Made by a program: the position numbers and the translations under genes | Part shown: positions 50,923-59,910 of the stretch, piece after piece | Position numbering within the stretch: the stretch's first letter is position 1 | How the letters are laid out: each line of letters starts with the position of its first letter | Assembly: GCA_041592335.1 (NCBI GenBank) | Contig: JBFHQE010000004.1 | Location: 1 to 64,000, forward strand | Length of the DNA: 64,000 nt | Direction of reading: 5' to 3' | Source of the DNA: JBFHQE01 sp041592335 | Lineage (GTDB): Bacteria > Pseudomonadota > Gammaproteobacteria > Thiohalobacterales > Thiohalobacteraceae | The notes under the pieces: model-generated | What the model was told of the DNA's origin: nothing | The model's database searches: none | Seen by the model: the letters and a program-made list of their open reading frames with translations, nothing else

Positions 50923-52878
50923 TTATTCACCCATGGCCATGTCGATGTAGCCGGTCGGGCAAACATCGGAACAGATATGGCAACCGATACAACGGTCGTA
51001 ATCTGTCGCTACATAACGGCCAGTGGTGGCCTGGTCTTTCTTGACGCGGTAAACAGCATCCTGCGGACAGTAGATAACACAGTTATCACACTCGAAGCAC
51101 AGGCCACAGCTCATGCAACGATCCGCTTCCTTCTTGGCGTCTTCTTCGGACAGGCCGGTGTAACGCTCTTCGAAGTGACCCAGAACTTCATTTGAGTCCG
51201 GACCGTGCTCTGAACGCTTGTAGCGCGCTTCGTACTTGAAGTGGCCCAGGAACAGGTCAGTGTGATCGATGATCTCGGCTGAAGCGCGATCTTCGAAGTT
51301 GTGAACCGCCCAGTCACCGGATGAAGTGCCACGCATATCATCAGTCTGTTCCGGTTTGAACTCGATTGGGCTCAGACCGGTTTCACGCAGCTTCGCCTGC
51401 AGCTTGAAGTGGTGCTTGTCGACCTTTGGACGCTTAACCTGCGCTTCGTTCTTGAAGTAATGCTCGATACTTTCAGAAGCGATGGAAGCCTGACCGATTG
51501 CAGTAGTCAGCAGGTGTGGACGAACGATATCGCCAGCCACGAAGTGACCCGGCTTGCCAGGTACCTGGTAGAACTGGTCGGAGTCGATCAGGCCACGGCC
51601 GTTGTTGAACTCTTCCAGACCATCCAGATCACCGCCCTGACCGATTGCAGAAACGATAAGGTCGGCTTCAACTTCAAACTCTGTACCTTCCTGAGGAACC
51701 GGACGGCCATTATCCAGCGTGCACTTGGCCAGTCTCAGCGCAGTCGCGCGACCATTTGCATCCTTCACCAGCGCAATTGGCATCACTTCATTCAGGATAG
51801 TTACACCTTCGTGCAGTGCATCGCGAACTTCGTGATCGGTTGCAGTCATTTCTTCACGCGGGAACAGGGCAGTCAGGGTTACCTGTGCGCCTTCACGCGC
51901 GGCTGTAACAGCGGCGTCGTGCGCGGTGTAACCGTGAACTACTTCTTCCGGACGATCTTTCTCGTGAATATTGGAGATCTTGCCCAGACGACGTGCAACG
52001 GATACAACGTCGATCGAGGTATCACCACCACCTACGCAGACAACCTTCTCGGCAGTCACCTTCAAGTCGCCCTTGTTGAAGGCTTCCAGGAACGCAACAC
52101 CGGATACACAGTTAGGTGTACCTTCCCAGCCTTCTACCGGCAGGCCACGGCCAGTCTTACAACCAACCGCCCACAGGATGGCGCCAAATTCTTTTTCCAG
52201 TTCTTCAACGGAAACGTCCTTGCCAACGCGGGTATTCAGACGAGTTTCGATGTCGCCCATGTCCAGAATACGCTGGCATTCATGTTCCAGGTGTGAACGT
52301 GGAATACGATAACCGGGGATACCGTACTGCATCATGCCGCCCAGTTTTGCATGATCGTCAAAAATGCAGCTGGCGATGCCGCGACGACGCAGGTGATAGG
52401 CCGCGGCCATACCGGCAGGACCACCACCGATGATAGCGACTTTCTTGTCGGTGCTCAGGGCAGGGACTTCAAACTTGTATCCTTCATTGTAGGCAGTGTC
52501 ACCGATGAACTGCTCGACAGAGTTGATACCAACGAAATCTTCAACTTCGTTACGGTTACAACCATCTTCGCAAGGCGCGGGACAAACGCGGCCCATCATG
52601 GAAGGGAAGGGGTTGGCTGAAGTTGAGCGGCGGAACGCATATTCCTGCCAGGCTACGTCTTTGGGTGGCTTCTCGATGCCGCGCACAATCTGCAGCCAGC
52701 CACGGATGTCTTCACCAGATGGGCAGCTACCCTGGCATGGCGGGGTGCGGTGTACATAGACAGGACATTTATGAGATTCATCCGCGACAAAGATCTTGTC
52801 GTGCATGCTATCCCATGTGTGTTCGCCATCTTCGAACTTACGGAACGTGAGCTTCATATCGTCTTGTGAAGTTGCCAT
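50923..52878 (-). CDS. dsrL: DsrL, iron-sulfur flavoprotein oxidoreductase
   Basis: A 651-residue protein of the GltD/NADPH-glutamate-synthase small subunit type. It has an N-terminal Cys-rich cluster (CPVYVHRTPPCQGSCPSG, then CPAPCEDGCNR), a FAD-binding IIGGGPAGMAAAYHLRRRG, an NAD(P)-binding VCVGGGDTSIDVV, and two C-terminal 4Fe-4S sites (CMSCGLCFECDNC and CIGCHICSDVCP). In sulfur oxidisers DsrL transfers electrons from DsrAB to NAD(P). ATG 52878 has AGGAG upstream. Presence of dsrL marks oxidative direction. Confidence 0.94.
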   Translation of the reverse strand: MATSQDDMKLTFRKFEDGEHTWDSMHDKIFVADESHKCPVYVHRTPPCQGSCPSGEDIRGWLQIVRGIEKPPKDVAWQEYAFRRSTSANPFPSMMGRVCPAPCEDGCNRNEVEDFVGINSVEQFIGDTAYNEGYKFEVPALSTDKKVAIIGGGPAGMAAAYHLRRRGIASCIFDDHAKLGGMMQYGIPGYRIPRSHLEHECQRILDMGDIETRLNTRVGKDVSVEELEKEFGAILWAVGCKTGRGLPVEGWEGTPNCVSGVAFLEAFNKGDLKVTAEKVVCVGGGDTSIDVVSVARRLGKISNIHEKDRPEEVVHGYTAHDAAVTAAREGAQVTLTALFPREEMTATDHEVRDALHEGVTILNEVMPIALVKDANGRATALRLAKCTLDNGRPVPQEGTEFEVEADLIVSAIGQGGDLDGLEEFNNGRGLIDSDQFYQVPGKPGHFVAGDIVRPHLLTTAIGQASIASESIEHYFKNEAQVKRPKVDKHHFKLQAKLRETGLSPIEFKPEQTDDMRGTSSGDWAVHNFEDRASAEIIDHTDLFLGHFKYEARYKRSEHGPDSNEVLGHFEERYTGLSEEDAKKEADRCMSCGLCFECDNCVIYCPQDAVYRVKKDQATTGRYVATDYDRCIGCHICSDVCPTGYIDMAMGE

Positions 52879-52983
52879 GCCTGTTCTCCTAGTAGGTGAA
52901 CCCGGTATGCCGGAATTCAAGCATTTTCTCTAAGTTAAAAGTTTAATAACAACGTGTACAACTGCGTACTGAATTATGAGTGA

Positions 52984-54504
52984 CTATTCCTCGTCATCAT
53001 CATCGTCATCATCGGATGTCTGACCGGTCAGAATGAGAGCATTGCTAACAAGCTGATGCACACTCACAATCTGATCCATACGGAATCCGTAATAGGGTAA
53101 AACTTTTGCGAACTGGCTCTTACAGATTGCACAGATCGCTGCCATGTGGGTAACGCCATTTTCTTCAATGACCTTACCCAGTGCTTCCATGCGCGGCAGA
53201 GCGCCTTTAACACGCAGTTCCATCAAATCGTCTGTCAGCAGACCGCCGCCACCGCCGCAGCAGAAGGTGCTGTCGTGGATGGTTTCCGGTGCCATGTCGT
53301 AGAAATGATTACAGCTGGCCTTGATTACCTCACGCGGAATCACGAATTGTCCGCCCGGGAAATCGCCCATGCGCGATGCGCGCGAGACGTTACAGGAATC
53401 GTGGTAAGTCAGAACCATGTCATCATTCCGAGACTTGTCCAGATTCAGCTTGCCTTGCTTGATCAGGTCATAGGTAAACTCGCAGATATGCTGCGGAACC
53501 GGATAACGCGGATCGAGGAAGTCGAATGGGCCAGCAAGAGTATTCAGGAAGCTGTATGCCACGCGCCAGGCATGGCCGCATTCACCGAACACAATACGCT
53601 TAACACCCAGATCTTCGGCCGCCTTGCGAATACGCAGCGCTACACGGCGCATGTTTTCGTAAGAGCCTATGAACATACCAAAGTTGGCCGCCTCTGAAGC
53701 GTAGGAACTCAGCGTCCAGCTGACACCGGCTTCGTGGAATACCTTGCCGTAGCCGATCAGGCCATCCACGTGAGGCTCGGCGAAGAAGTCAGCCGATGGA
53801 GTTACCAGCAGGATCTCGGCGCCTTTCTCATCAAGCGGGTAACGTACCTTGACGCCGGTTTCATCTTCAACGTCTTCTTCAATACCTTCGAGGGTATCAA
53901 GCAGGGCAGGCTGGGGCAGACCCAGGTTGTTACCGATCTTGAATACCTTGGCGATGATTTCGTTACAGTATTTCTGGCCCTTGCCCACAGCGTCCATGAT
54001 TTCACGGGCAGCCATGGAGATTTCAGCGGTGTCGATACCGTACGGGCAGAATACCGAGCAACGGCGGCACTGCGAACACTGGTGGAAATAGCTGTACCAG
54101 TCATCAAGCACTTCTTCGGTTAGATCAACCGCACCCACCAGTTTGGGGAAATATTTGCCGGCAAAGGTGAAGTAACGACGGTATACCTTGCGCAGCAGGT
54201 CCTGGCGCGCAACCGGCATGTTCTTGGCGTCTGTGGTGCCAAGATAGTAATGACACTTGTCGGTGCAGGCACCGCACTTCACACATGAATCGAGATAAAC
54301 CTGGAACGAGCGGTACTTGCCCAGCAGGTCGCCCATCTTGTCGATGGCTTTCTCTTTCCAGTTATCAACCAGTTCGCCCGGATATCCCAGGGGCTGCTGA
54401 AATTGCTCCTTGGATACAAAGGGGGAAGAGTGCGCCATTACCCCTTCTTTAAGGGCCGGGATAACGGGGATATCTCTAAACTTTGGAACCTCAAAATCTG
54501 CCAC
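52984..54504 (-). CDS. dsrK: DsrK, heterodisulfide-reductase-like iron-sulfur subunit
   Basis: A 506-residue cytosolic subunit of DsrMKJOP that acts on the DsrC trisulfide or disulfide. Two ferredoxin-type 4Fe-4S sites are CVKCGACTDKC and CSQCRRCSVFCP; the HdrD-like catalytic cluster is marked by FGECGHAWR and TFCCGGGGGLL. The C-terminus ends in a run of Asp and Glu (SDDDDDDDEE) that is not part of the fold. It overlaps no gene; dsrM lies 32 bp upstream. Confidence 0.94.
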   Translation of the reverse strand: MADFEVPKFRDIPVIPALKEGVMAHSSPFVSKEQFQQPLGYPGELVDNWKEKAIDKMGDLLGKYRSFQVYLDSCVKCGACTDKCHYYLGTTDAKNMPVARQDLLRKVYRRYFTFAGKYFPKLVGAVDLTEEVLDDWYSYFHQCSQCRRCSVFCPYGIDTAEISMAAREIMDAVGKGQKYCNEIIAKVFKIGNNLGLPQPALLDTLEGIEEDVEDETGVKVRYPLDEKGAEILLVTPSADFFAEPHVDGLIGYGKVFHEAGVSWTLSSYASEAANFGMFIGSYENMRRVALRIRKAAEDLGVKRIVFGECGHAWRVAYSFLNTLAGPFDFLDPRYPVPQHICEFTYDLIKQGKLNLDKSRNDDMVLTYHDSCNVSRASRMGDFPGGQFVIPREVIKASCNHFYDMAPETIHDSTFCCGGGGGLLTDDLMELRVKGALPRMEALGKVIEENGVTHMAAICAICKSQFAKVLPYYGFRMDQIVSVHQLVSNALILTGQTSDDDDDDDEE

Positions 54505-54536
54505 TATCTGCTCCTAATTCCTGCCGTTAACGCTCG

Positions 54537-55265
54537 TTATTTTTCCATCTCGGCTGCCCACGAGGACAGGTGACGTTTTTCACGAGGGTTATCCACTTGG
54601 TTACGGGTGGGGCTGAAGAATACGCCCGGTGCATGCAGCAGCTTGCTGATCGGGAAGATGATCATCAAGGAGGCAACCAAGAACAAGTGAACAAGTAAGA
54701 TCGGATCGGTCGGCAATTCTGTCGGCGAGAAGCGCATCATGCCGAGGAAAAATGCCTTCACCATGACGATGTCTGTGTGAGACACGAAAGTCATCATCAT
54801 GCCGGAAATGCCAATACCAATAAGCAGCGCCAGCATCAGGTGGTCGGAAGGAGCGCTGATATAACGTACACGGTCAACCAGGAAGCGGCGGCCCCACAGA
54901 CCAGCCAGACCAATCACCATGCCGAAGGATGCATATTTACCAAAGGGTTGAACCAGGTTAACCCAGAACCAGGTGTCTGCCTGGAAATAGCGTACATGAC
55001 GCATCAACACGAGCAGGAGAGAAAAGTGGAAAATCCACCCAAACAACCAGGTCCACTTATTCGAGCGGAACAGGCTGTGAAAGAATACGACTTCGCGGAA
55101 CATACGCCAGACAACACCACCGGTAGTAATCGGGGCGGGTGTGGTCGGTATTTTCAGCGGTGCAGGGGTGCGTGCATATTTGGCGATGCGGGCGCCTACA
55201 CCCACAACCAGAATTGCTGCCGCGATATAAAATAATGCGGTGTAGAGTACACTGACAAACGACAC
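54537..55265 (-). CDS. dsrM: DsrM, NarI-like haem b membrane subunit
   Basis: A 242-residue membrane protein with five helices (about residues 5-23, 68-90, 105-125, 140-165 and 185-210), related to NarI/HdrE di-haem cytochrome b. It partners DsrK in quinone-linked electron transfer. The start is GTG 55265 with AGGAG ten bases ahead. A stable hairpin lies between it and dsrC. Confidence 0.92.
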   Translation of the reverse strand: MSFVSVLYTALFYIAAAILVVGVGARIAKYARTPAPLKIPTTPAPITTGGVVWRMFREVVFFHSLFRSNKWTWLFGWIFHFSLLLVLMRHVRYFQADTWFWVNLVQPFGKYASFGMVIGLAGLWGRRFLVDRVRYISAPSDHLMLALLIGIGISGMMMTFVSHTDIVMVKAFFLGMMRFSPTELPTDPILLVHLFLVASLMIIFPISKLLHAPGVFFSPTRNQVDNPREKRHLSSWAAEMEK

Positions 55266-55300
55266 CGATATCTCCTAATTCATGCTTATATTTTTTAAGA

Positions 55301-55323
55301 TAGGGGGAGTTTGACTCCCCCTA
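55301..55323 (-). other. RNA hairpin between dsrC and dsrM
   Basis: TAGGGGGAGT-TTG-ACTCCCCCTA, a perfect 10-bp stem, 22 bases after the dsrC stop. On the transcript strand it is followed by an A-rich tract, not U, so it is probably a processing or stabilising hairpin rather than a terminator. Confidence 0.75.
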
Positions 55324-55344
55324 TATAACGTCAAATCGAATCGA

Positions 55345-55677
55345 TTAAACGCAGCCAGTTGGCTTAGGCAGACCGGCATACTTACAAGCCTGCTTTGCTG
55401 GACCGTATGGGAACAGTTCGTACAGGTACTTGCTGTTGCCTTTTTCCTTACCCAGCTTCTTACCAATAGCCTTGGTCAGAACGCGAACCGCCGGAGCAAT
55501 CTGATACTCTTCATAGTATTCGCGCAGGAAGTTGATTACTTCCCAGTGGTTTTCGGTCAGCTCGGTGTCATCCAGCTTGGCCATAACTGTGGCACACTCA
55601 GGTTCCCAGTCATTCAGATCAGCCAGGTAACCTTCTTCATCAGTTTCTAATGATTTGCCGTTTACTTCGATAGGCAT
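55345..55677 (-). CDS. dsrC: DsrC, sulfur carrier protein
   Basis: A 110-residue TusE/DsrC protein, the central sulfur carrier that receives sulfur from DsrEFH and presents it to DsrAB and DsrK. The C-terminal arm is canonical: LFPYGPAKQACKYAG then LPKPTGCV, with Cys98 and Cys109 eleven residues apart. AGGAG lies upstream of the ATG. The hairpin downstream would favour the high dsrC message level known in other sulfur oxidisers. Confidence 0.97.
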   Translation of the reverse strand: MPIEVNGKSLETDEEGYLADLNDWEPECATVMAKLDDTELTENHWEVINFLREYYEEYQIAPAVRVLTKAIGKKLGKEKGNSKYLYELFPYGPAKQACKYAGLPKPTGCV

Positions 55678-55721
55678 GGTCGTTCTCCTAGGTGCTATTG
55701 GAGCAGTTGGTTAAACAAAAC

Positions 55722-56030
55722 TTAGAGCCAGGACTGAACATTGTCATGTTCAGTTACAAGATCAACGAAGCCACCGTAATCAACCACGGAAACACCTTCG
55801 ATCACATTGTCCTCACTCAAACCGCGAGCCCGTACATCTGGGCCTAATACATAAATCTTGCAATCACCCATGACGTTCTTGACGCTATCGGCGAACTCGG
55901 TGCCTGCCATAGCCGCGTAAACGCCGTCCTCGATGAACAGAATGGAAGAACCTGCCTGAACATGCTTTACGCAGGAAGCAGCCGCGTTCTTCTCAAAGGG
56001 TGACTTATTAACTGTATGTAACATTGCCAT
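55722..56030 (-). CDS. dsrH: DsrH (TusB-like) sulfurtransferase subunit
   Basis: A 102-residue subunit of the DsrE2F2H2 hexamer. MLHTVNKSPFEKNAAASC holds the conserved Cys20; GSSILFIEDGVYAAM is the family core. An in-frame ATG at residue 3 is an alternative start. It lies between dsrF and dsrC. Confidence 0.93.
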   Translation of the reverse strand: MAMLHTVNKSPFEKNAAASCVKHVQAGSSILFIEDGVYAAMAGTEFADSVKNVMGDCKIYVLGPDVRARGLSEDNVIEGVSVVDYGGFVDLVTEHDNVQSWL

Positions 56031-56047
56031 TGTGAAATCCCCGAGCC

Positions 56048-56464
56048 TTAGAAACTTAAAACGACGTCTTGCTCAACCATCAGATCGCGAATTTCTTCGG
56101 CAGAAACAACGCGAATAGAGGGTTTTTCTTCCCAATCGTCATCTTCATCTTCGTAAACCAGTTCCTGGAGATCATCCAGTGTCAGGCCACGAGCATCGAG
56201 CGATTCCTTTTCAACGTACAGCTTGGTGATACCGTAATCGCCAAGTACGTTGTAGATCGGCGAGAAGTTTTTCATGCCGATACCTTTTGTTTCCTGACCC
56301 TTGGCAAGCTGGTAAACACCGTCATCGATGAATGCCAGACTTACATCCTGGTCAAATGCCGCACCGATCAACACTACTTCCAGTGATTCCAGTGCGTAAA
56401 TCGTGCCGTATGGAGCCTTGCGGTTCACATACATGAATTTCTTGATTGCGCCTTCAGATTCCAT
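56048..56464 (-). CDS. dsrF: DsrF (TusC-like) sulfurtransferase subunit
   Basis: A 138-residue subunit of DsrEFH. FMYVNRKAPYGTIYALESLE and the SLAFIDDGVYQLAKGQETKG segment are typical for DsrF. There is no Cys in the conserved DsrE place, as in the family. The position dsrE-dsrF-dsrH is canonical. Confidence 0.93.
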   Translation of the reverse strand: MESEGAIKKFMYVNRKAPYGTIYALESLEVVLIGAAFDQDVSLAFIDDGVYQLAKGQETKGIGMKNFSPIYNVLGDYGITKLYVEKESLDARGLTLDDLQELVYEDEDDDWEEKPSIRVVSAEEIRDLMVEQDVVLSF

Positions 56465-56490
56465 CTTTAACTAACCTTCTCTTTAACCGT

Positions 56491-56883
56491 TTAGTCGCCG
56501 AACACGACCAGGCGGTCGCACTGAATACCAGCTTCAATCAGCTGCCCCAGACCAGAGATACGGAAACCAGGAGCGATGTTGTCACCGTCCTTACCGTGGC
56601 GCTTGGCTTCATCTGCATCAAGGATGCCGCGGCGTTGTGCTGCAGCTACACAGATAACGAGGTCAATGTTGTGCTTTTCGGCAATCTCGCCCCACTGAAC
56701 AGTGATATTGCGATCATCCTGTGGCGGTACACCATATCGTGTGCCGTTATTAACACCATCGTGATAGAAGAAGACACGCATGACTTCGTGACCTTTTTCA
56801 ATCGCGGCCTTGACGAATGCAATTGCACTGTCGGCTGACTGGTGCTGGTAAGGCCCTTCATTAACCATTACAGCTAGTTTCAT
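56491..56883 (-). CDS. dsrE: DsrE (TusD-like) sulfurtransferase subunit
   Basis: A 130-residue subunit carrying the active Cys78 (LVICVAAAQRRG), the residue that transfers sulfur to DsrC in Allochromatium vinosum. The N-terminus MKLAVMVNEGPYQHQSADSA is typical. Length and cysteine position match the family exactly. Confidence 0.95.
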   Translation of the reverse strand: MKLAVMVNEGPYQHQSADSAIAFVKAAIEKGHEVMRVFFYHDGVNNGTRYGVPPQDDRNITVQWGEIAEKHNIDLVICVAAAQRRGILDADEAKRHGKDGDNIAPGFRISGLGQLIEAGIQCDRLVVFGD

Positions 56884-56943
56884 TCTGCTACTGTCCTTAA
56901 CAACTCAAAAAAAGATGAAGCTTTACAGCTCTATCACATCCCG

Positions 56944-56967
56944 CGTGGCAGGGTACTCCCTGCCACG
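56944..56967 (-). other. RNA hairpin between dsrB and dsrE
   Basis: CGTGGCAGGG-TACT-CCCTGCCACG, a perfect 10-bp stem in the 123-bp gap after dsrB. There is no U-tract on the transcript strand, so it would stabilise or process the message rather than stop transcription. Confidence 0.75.
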
Positions 56968-57006
56968 TGAATGTTTACTAAGCAAAAAACCTGCAGCTTC
57001 CGAGGA

Positions 57007-58083
57007 TTAGAAGCGGATATGCGTAGACGCATTCAGGTTCTTACGAGAGCCTCTCCAGTTATCAACGTGATACTTGGTGAACGGCAGACCGGTTACTTCG
57101 AAGAAGCGCGGCCAACCGATACGGTCGATCCAGTCGTTGATACGTTCCCAATCCTTAGCGCCGGCCTTGTATTCTTTCAGGATGCGCTTAACGATGGCTG
57201 TAGCTTCAGGCCAACGTGGCGGATTGTTCGGGATGCCCGCGGCAACCAGCTTCTGGAAGCTTGGCTTGCTACGTGCGTTGGAGTGGTTACCGCCAACCCA
57301 GATAGCCAGCTTGGTGTGCTCGGCATCGTTGATCTGCATCGGAGGACAAGGCGGGAAGCAGGCACCACAGCAGATGCACTTCTTCTCGTCAACTTCCAGA
57401 GAAGGCTTACCGTTAACCATCGCAGGACGAATAGCCGCTACCGGGCAACGTGCAACAACGGAAGGACGTTCACACACGTTGGCAACCAGGTTGTGGTTGA
57501 TCTTCGGTGGCTTGGTGTGCTGTACGTTGATCGCGATATCACCCTGGCCACCACAGTTGATCTGGCAGCAGGAAGTCGTGATATGTACACGGTTAGGCAT
57601 GTTCCAGTTCTTGAACTCGTCAATGAGCTCATCCATAACAGCCTTAACAACACCGGATGCGTCAGTACCCGGGATGTCGCAGTGCAACCAGCCCTGGGTG
57701 TGAGACAGGGAAGTAACAGAGTTACGAGTACCACCCACGATGAAGCCAGCGTCTTCAACTGCCTTGATCAGCGGCTCAACCTTGGCTTCATCGGTAACGA
57801 TGTATTCCAGGTTGGAACGCAGGGTGAAACGGATGTAACCATCTGCAAATTTATCACCGATGTCGCACAGGGTGCGCAGGGTGAAGATATCCAGAATACG
57901 CTGAGTACCTACCTTGACGGTGTAGACAGTGTCGCCACTGTAAGCAACGTGCTTCAGTACGCCAGGACGTGGATCTTCATGATATTTCCACTGGCCGTAG
58001 TTCTTACGCATCGCAGGATGCATGTACTGGAAGCCGTCAGGACAACCGGATTCAATCGGCGGGCGCATATCTTCGAGTGCCAT
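57007..58083 (-). CDS. dsrB: DsrB, reverse-type dissimilatory sulfite reductase beta subunit
   Basis: A 358-residue subunit. Sirohaem/4Fe-4S ligands are visible in ITTSCCQINCGG and CPVAAIRP, and the ferredoxin domain has CICCGACFPPCPPM. With DsrA it oxidises sulfane sulfur from DsrC to sulfite. AGGAG lies ahead of the ATG. It follows dsrA with a 92-bp gap containing a hairpin. Confidence 0.97.
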   Translation of the reverse strand: MALEDMRPPIESGCPDGFQYMHPAMRKNYGQWKYHEDPRPGVLKHVAYSGDTVYTVKVGTQRILDIFTLRTLCDIGDKFADGYIRFTLRSNLEYIVTDEAKVEPLIKAVEDAGFIVGGTRNSVTSLSHTQGWLHCDIPGTDASGVVKAVMDELIDEFKNWNMPNRVHITTSCCQINCGGQGDIAINVQHTKPPKINHNLVANVCERPSVVARCPVAAIRPAMVNGKPSLEVDEKKCICCGACFPPCPPMQINDAEHTKLAIWVGGNHSNARSKPSFQKLVAAGIPNNPPRWPEATAIVKRILKEYKAGAKDWERINDWIDRIGWPRFFEVTGLPFTKYHVDNWRGSRKNLNASTHIRF

Positions 58084-58126
58084 TGATTTCTCCTGAACTA
58101 AATTTATTTAGAAACTACTCGAGACC

Positions 58127-58146
58127 GGGGAAGCAATAGCTTCCCC
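58127..58146 (-). other. RNA hairpin between dsrA and dsrB
   Basis: GGGGAAGC-AATA-GCTTCCCC, a perfect 8-bp stem midway between dsrA and dsrB, without a U-tract. Confidence 0.7.
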
Positions 58147-58175
58147 AAATCCCATTGATAAACGACCTCGGGAGA

Positions 58176-59432
58176 TTAACCCGCTGCCTCTTCAGACTTA
58201 CGTGCGAACCACTTTTCAGCTTCCTCGTCCCAGCCGTCCATGCGAACGTAAGAGACATTACGAGGATTGCTGATCATGTTCGGATCAACGTCGACACCGA
58301 TACCTTCCAGGAAATTAACCAGGCCGATACGCTCGATCATTTCACCGCAACGTTCGTGTTCCAGACCGTTTTCCGCCCAGAAATCGATGATTTCTTCGGC
58401 CAGTTCAACGATGCTTTCGTAGTCTTCTTCGGTGTCCATCTTCTTGAATGGAACCACTACGGTACCCATCAGGTCACCGATCTTCAGAGTACGCTTACCA
58501 CCGATCAGGATGGAAACACCCTTGTCGTTGCCTGGATGCAGAGCCTTCGGCAGAACGTTCAGGCAGTGCATGCAGCGAACACAGTTGTGATCGTCAACAG
58601 TGATAGTGTCATCAGCGTTCAGCTTGATCGCCTTGGTCGGGCACATGCTGACAACATATTCATTGATGTAGTCACGACCCTTGGTTTCGCAGTATTTCTT
58701 AACTTCTGCCTGATCGATGTTCATCGCATCGCGCCAGGTACCGATTACTGCAAAGTCAGCACGCTCAATCGCGTTCTGGCAGTCGTTCGGGCAGCCGGAA
58801 ACCTTGAACTTGAACTTGTAAGGCAGAGCCGGACGGTGAACGTCATCGGTGAAGTTGTTCAGCAGGGCACGGTGAATGTTGTGCTCTGAGCAGCAGGACA
58901 TTTCACAACGCGCAGCACCAACGCAAGACATACCGGTACGAACGCACGGACCTGCACCACCAAGGTCCCAACCGTACTCGTTGATCTCGTCGAAGAAGTG
59001 CTGAGTACCTTCAGTGTCAGTACCGATAAACATGATGTTACCAGTCTGGCCGTGGAAGGTTTGCAGACCTGAACCGTGTTTTTCCCAGCTGTCGCCGAGC
59101 TTACGGAGCATGTCAGTTGTGTAGAAGTTGCCTGGAGGTGGCTGAACGCGGAGAGTGTGGAATTCTTTTGATTCGGGGAAAGCATGACCTACTTCTGAGA
59201 AGCGGGGGATGATACCGCCGCCGTAACCGAATACGGAAACTGTACCACCTTTCCAGTAACCCTTGCGGGTTTCGTAAGAGTGTTCCAGCTGTCCCAGCAG
59301 TGAGTTGGTTACGTTACGAATTCTTTCGTTGTCGTGCTTATCACGCAGACGCTTGATACCCGAAATGAAGCTCGGCCATGGGCCGTTTTCCAGCTCGTCG
59401 AGCATCGGAGTTTCATGGTGCTTATTGGCCAT
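58176..59432 (-). CDS. dsrA: DsrA, reverse-type dissimilatory sulfite reductase alpha subunit
   Basis: A 418-residue subunit. The catalytic sirohaem-4Fe-4S ligands are in CVRTGMSCVGAARCEMSC and SGCPNDCQNA, and the inserted ferredoxin domain has CPTKAIKL and CVRCMHCLNVLP. AAGGAG lies seven bases before the ATG. It is the first gene of the dsr operon; its leader extends into the divergent control region 59433-59910. Confidence 0.97.
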   Translation of the reverse strand: MANKHHETPMLDELENGPWPSFISGIKRLRDKHDNERIRNVTNSLLGQLEHSYETRKGYWKGGTVSVFGYGGGIIPRFSEVGHAFPESKEFHTLRVQPPPGNFYTTDMLRKLGDSWEKHGSGLQTFHGQTGNIMFIGTDTEGTQHFFDEINEYGWDLGGAGPCVRTGMSCVGAARCEMSCCSEHNIHRALLNNFTDDVHRPALPYKFKFKVSGCPNDCQNAIERADFAVIGTWRDAMNIDQAEVKKYCETKGRDYINEYVVSMCPTKAIKLNADDTITVDDHNCVRCMHCLNVLPKALHPGNDKGVSILIGGKRTLKIGDLMGTVVVPFKKMDTEEDYESIVELAEEIIDFWAENGLEHERCGEMIERIGLVNFLEGIGVDVDPNMISNPRNVSYVRMDGWDEEAEKWFARKSEEAAG

Positions 59433-59533
59433 GTCTGTCTCCTTAATATGGAATGGCAGGTTTTGCTTAGTTTGAGCCTCTCAAACTCCGAGAAGCCCGA
59501 ATCCTCTAACATCTATAGAAAACAGTAATTCAT

Positions 59534-59555
59534 GTACTGAATCGACCTTCAGTAC
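59534..59555. promoter_or_regulatory. Inverted repeat in the dsrA leader/promoter
   Basis: GTACTGAA-TCGACC-TTCAGTAC, two perfect 8-bp arms about 100 bp upstream of dsrA. It is a candidate operator for a dimeric regulator, or a leader hairpin. Confidence 0.5.
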
Positions 59556-59730
59556 CCCGTTTTTCCGTGGAGGGAAGTCTAGGGGGACGCCTGGAAAAGC
59601 AATATCCTCCCCATGGGGTGTTCAGGCGCAGGGAGACTATCCCAAAAGGAATAGGAATTCAACGTGCTTGTAAGGATTTTTATACCGTCCTAATCCATAT
59701 TTTGGAATGCAGTTTAGCCATGTAACCACT

Positions 59731-59779
59731 ATATAACAATATGTTATATGGTTATATTAAAGTAATTTTTCAATATAAC
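59731..59779. promoter_or_regulatory. Cluster of four ATATAAC/GTTATAT half-sites
   Basis: ATATAAC (59731), GTTATAT (59743), GTTATAT (59751) and ATATAAC (59773): two inverted pairs in 49 bp. The first pair forms ATATAAC-AATAT-GTTATAT. It is a likely array of operator sites between the two transcription units. Confidence 0.55.
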
Positions 59780-59910
59780 CTGAGGTGATAGATGCCTAAA
59801 CCTTAAAAATGGCGCGACAAAATTTATTTTTAATTATTTTCCAGCCCCGGCAAAATAGCGGACGTCTTGAACATCCAAAGTATTTCCAGTCTCGTTAAAT
59901 TATTACTCCC

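Larger units (their letters stand above)
59433..59910. promoter_or_regulatory. Divergent control region between dsrA and the TauD-like gene
   Basis: 478 bases, no gene, AT-rich in the right half. It must hold the dsr operon promoter (minus strand) and that of the plus-strand genes. Contents include an inverted repeat at 59534, a CCCCATGGGG palindrome at 59609, and four ATATAAC-type half-sites at 59731-59779. I could not fix -10/-35 boxes with confidence. Confidence 0.7.

Noticed and set aside
56971..58086. Long open frame (371 codons) on the plus strand opposite dsrB, and similar ones opposite dsrL and dsrK
   Set aside because: They lie wholly antisense to well-conserved dsr genes, have no recognisable domain or Shine-Dalgarno, and arise from the codon bias of the highly expressed dsr genes.
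59609..59618. CCCCATGGGG palindrome in the dsrA upstream region
   Set aside because: A 10-bp palindrome is expected by chance, and nothing else marks it as functional.
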